A stretch of 64,000 nt of DNA, taken from positions 62,001-126,000 of the forward strand of contig WGLP01000011.1 of assembly GCA_016125505.1 (NCBI GenBank). The letters run 5' to 3'. Each line of letters begins with the position of its first letter. Position 1 is the stretch's first letter. This DNA comes from Gammaproteobacteria bacterium. GTDB taxonomy: Bacteria; Pseudomonadota; Gammaproteobacteria; UBA6429; Thiohalophilaceae. Both the position numbers and the translations under genes were made by a program. Of this stretch, positions 63,770 to 64,000 are shown piece after piece. The notes below the pieces were generated by a model. The model was given only the letters and a program-made list of their open reading frames with translations. It was not told the DNA's origin and did not search any database.

Positions 63770-64000
63770 TTAATAGCCTCCCTTCTTACCAATGCCCGCA
63801 AAAATGAAGTCATACTCCACATCGAATTTTTTGAACCAGGGACGCACCCCGGTCAGCCTGTCAGTATGACGACCAAAGTGCTGGCCTTCCTTGTTAGTCG
63901 GGTCATTGGGGGGATAAATGGTGAATTTGACGTGATAGCGACCGGGACCGTCCAGCTTTACATTGTCGCCATAATGGGGACCGTCACTGGCCGTCATGGC
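63770..64000 (-). CDS. ftrA: P19/FtrA-type periplasmic iron-transport protein (partial, start outside window)
   Basis: C-terminal part of a P19 (Tpd, FtrA) protein; the frame is open at the window edge. P19 of Campylobacter jejuni binds copper through Met88, His95 and His132 and iron nearby. Met, His and His appear here with the same spacing: the Met and His of MTASDGPHYG are seven residues apart, and GRHTD carries the second His. The YHVKFTIYPPND strand is also typical. It is the upstream end of the Ftr operon in this window and is followed after 3 bp by the porin gene. Confidence 0.85.
   Translation of the reverse strand, partial: AMTASDGPHYGDNVKLDGPGRYHVKFTIYPPNDPTNKEGQHFGRHTDRLTGVRPWFKKFDVEYDFIFAGIGKKGGY

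Overview
The window looks like chromosomal DNA of a gammaproteobacterium. Much of it matches the housekeeping order known from Pseudomonas and its relatives: tRNAs-tig-clpP-clpX-lon-hupB-ppiD, and leuC-leuD-leuB-asd-usg-fimV-truA-trpF-trpB-trpA-accD-folC-dedD-cvpA-purF-metZ. I cannot name a genus from sequence alone. Coding density is high and I see no insertion sequence, prophage or CRISPR array.

Layout. 1-3.8 kb (minus): a peptide-type ABC importer with a partial permease at the window edge, a second permease and a large lipoprotein receptor that has an extra C-terminal membrane helix. 4.0-6.2 kb: fabI facing a dicarboxylate/amino-acid symporter. 6.2-15.9 kb (minus): an envelope and proteostasis block (ppiD, tRNA-Asp, tRNA-Val, hupB, lon, clpX, clpP, tig) behind a tRNA operon Pro-Arg-His-Lys-Leu. 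Two small structured elements, each ending in a copy of the preceding tRNA's 3' end, sit inside that operon. 15.9-24.5 kb: folD, a periplasmic unknown, cysS, two cyclophilins, lpxH, a second unknown coupled to a DUF455 ferritin-like protein, glycerate kinase, a small membrane protein and a Nudix hydrolase.

24.5-43.7 kb (minus): the long biosynthetic block. metZ is preceded by a very good match to a SAM-II riboswitch, with mutually exclusive antiterminator and terminator hairpins and a promoter placed right in front of the aptamer. Then come purF, cvpA, dedD, folC, accD, trpA, trpB, trpF, truA, an EcfT/CbiQ-like membrane protein, fimV, usg, asd and leuB-leuD-leuC, with a divergent LysR regulator.

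44.6-54.3 kb: a fibronectin-III lipoprotein, an Mqo-like flavoprotein, an MFS transporter, aroC, a GGDEF-EAL protein, then a tight operon of mog, prmB and a conserved small protein, and a DUF481 outer-membrane protein. 54.4-56.9 kb holds all three parts of the AmmeMemoRadiSam system, with the radical SAM gene divergent from memo and ammecr1. 56.9-59.7 kb: a GYF-pentapeptide membrane protein and an orphan FliK-like/FlhB-C-terminal-like pair. 59.7-64 kb (minus): an Ftr/P19-type iron uptake operon (P19, cupredoxin, Ftr1 permease, membrane polyferredoxin) with an outer-membrane porin gene inside it; the P19 gene runs off the window end.

The observations most worth following are the SAM-II switch with its readable expression platform, the tRNA-end elements, the AmmeMemoRadiSam trio and the porin within the Ftr operon. 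All family assignments are from motif recognition by eye; no database search was run.
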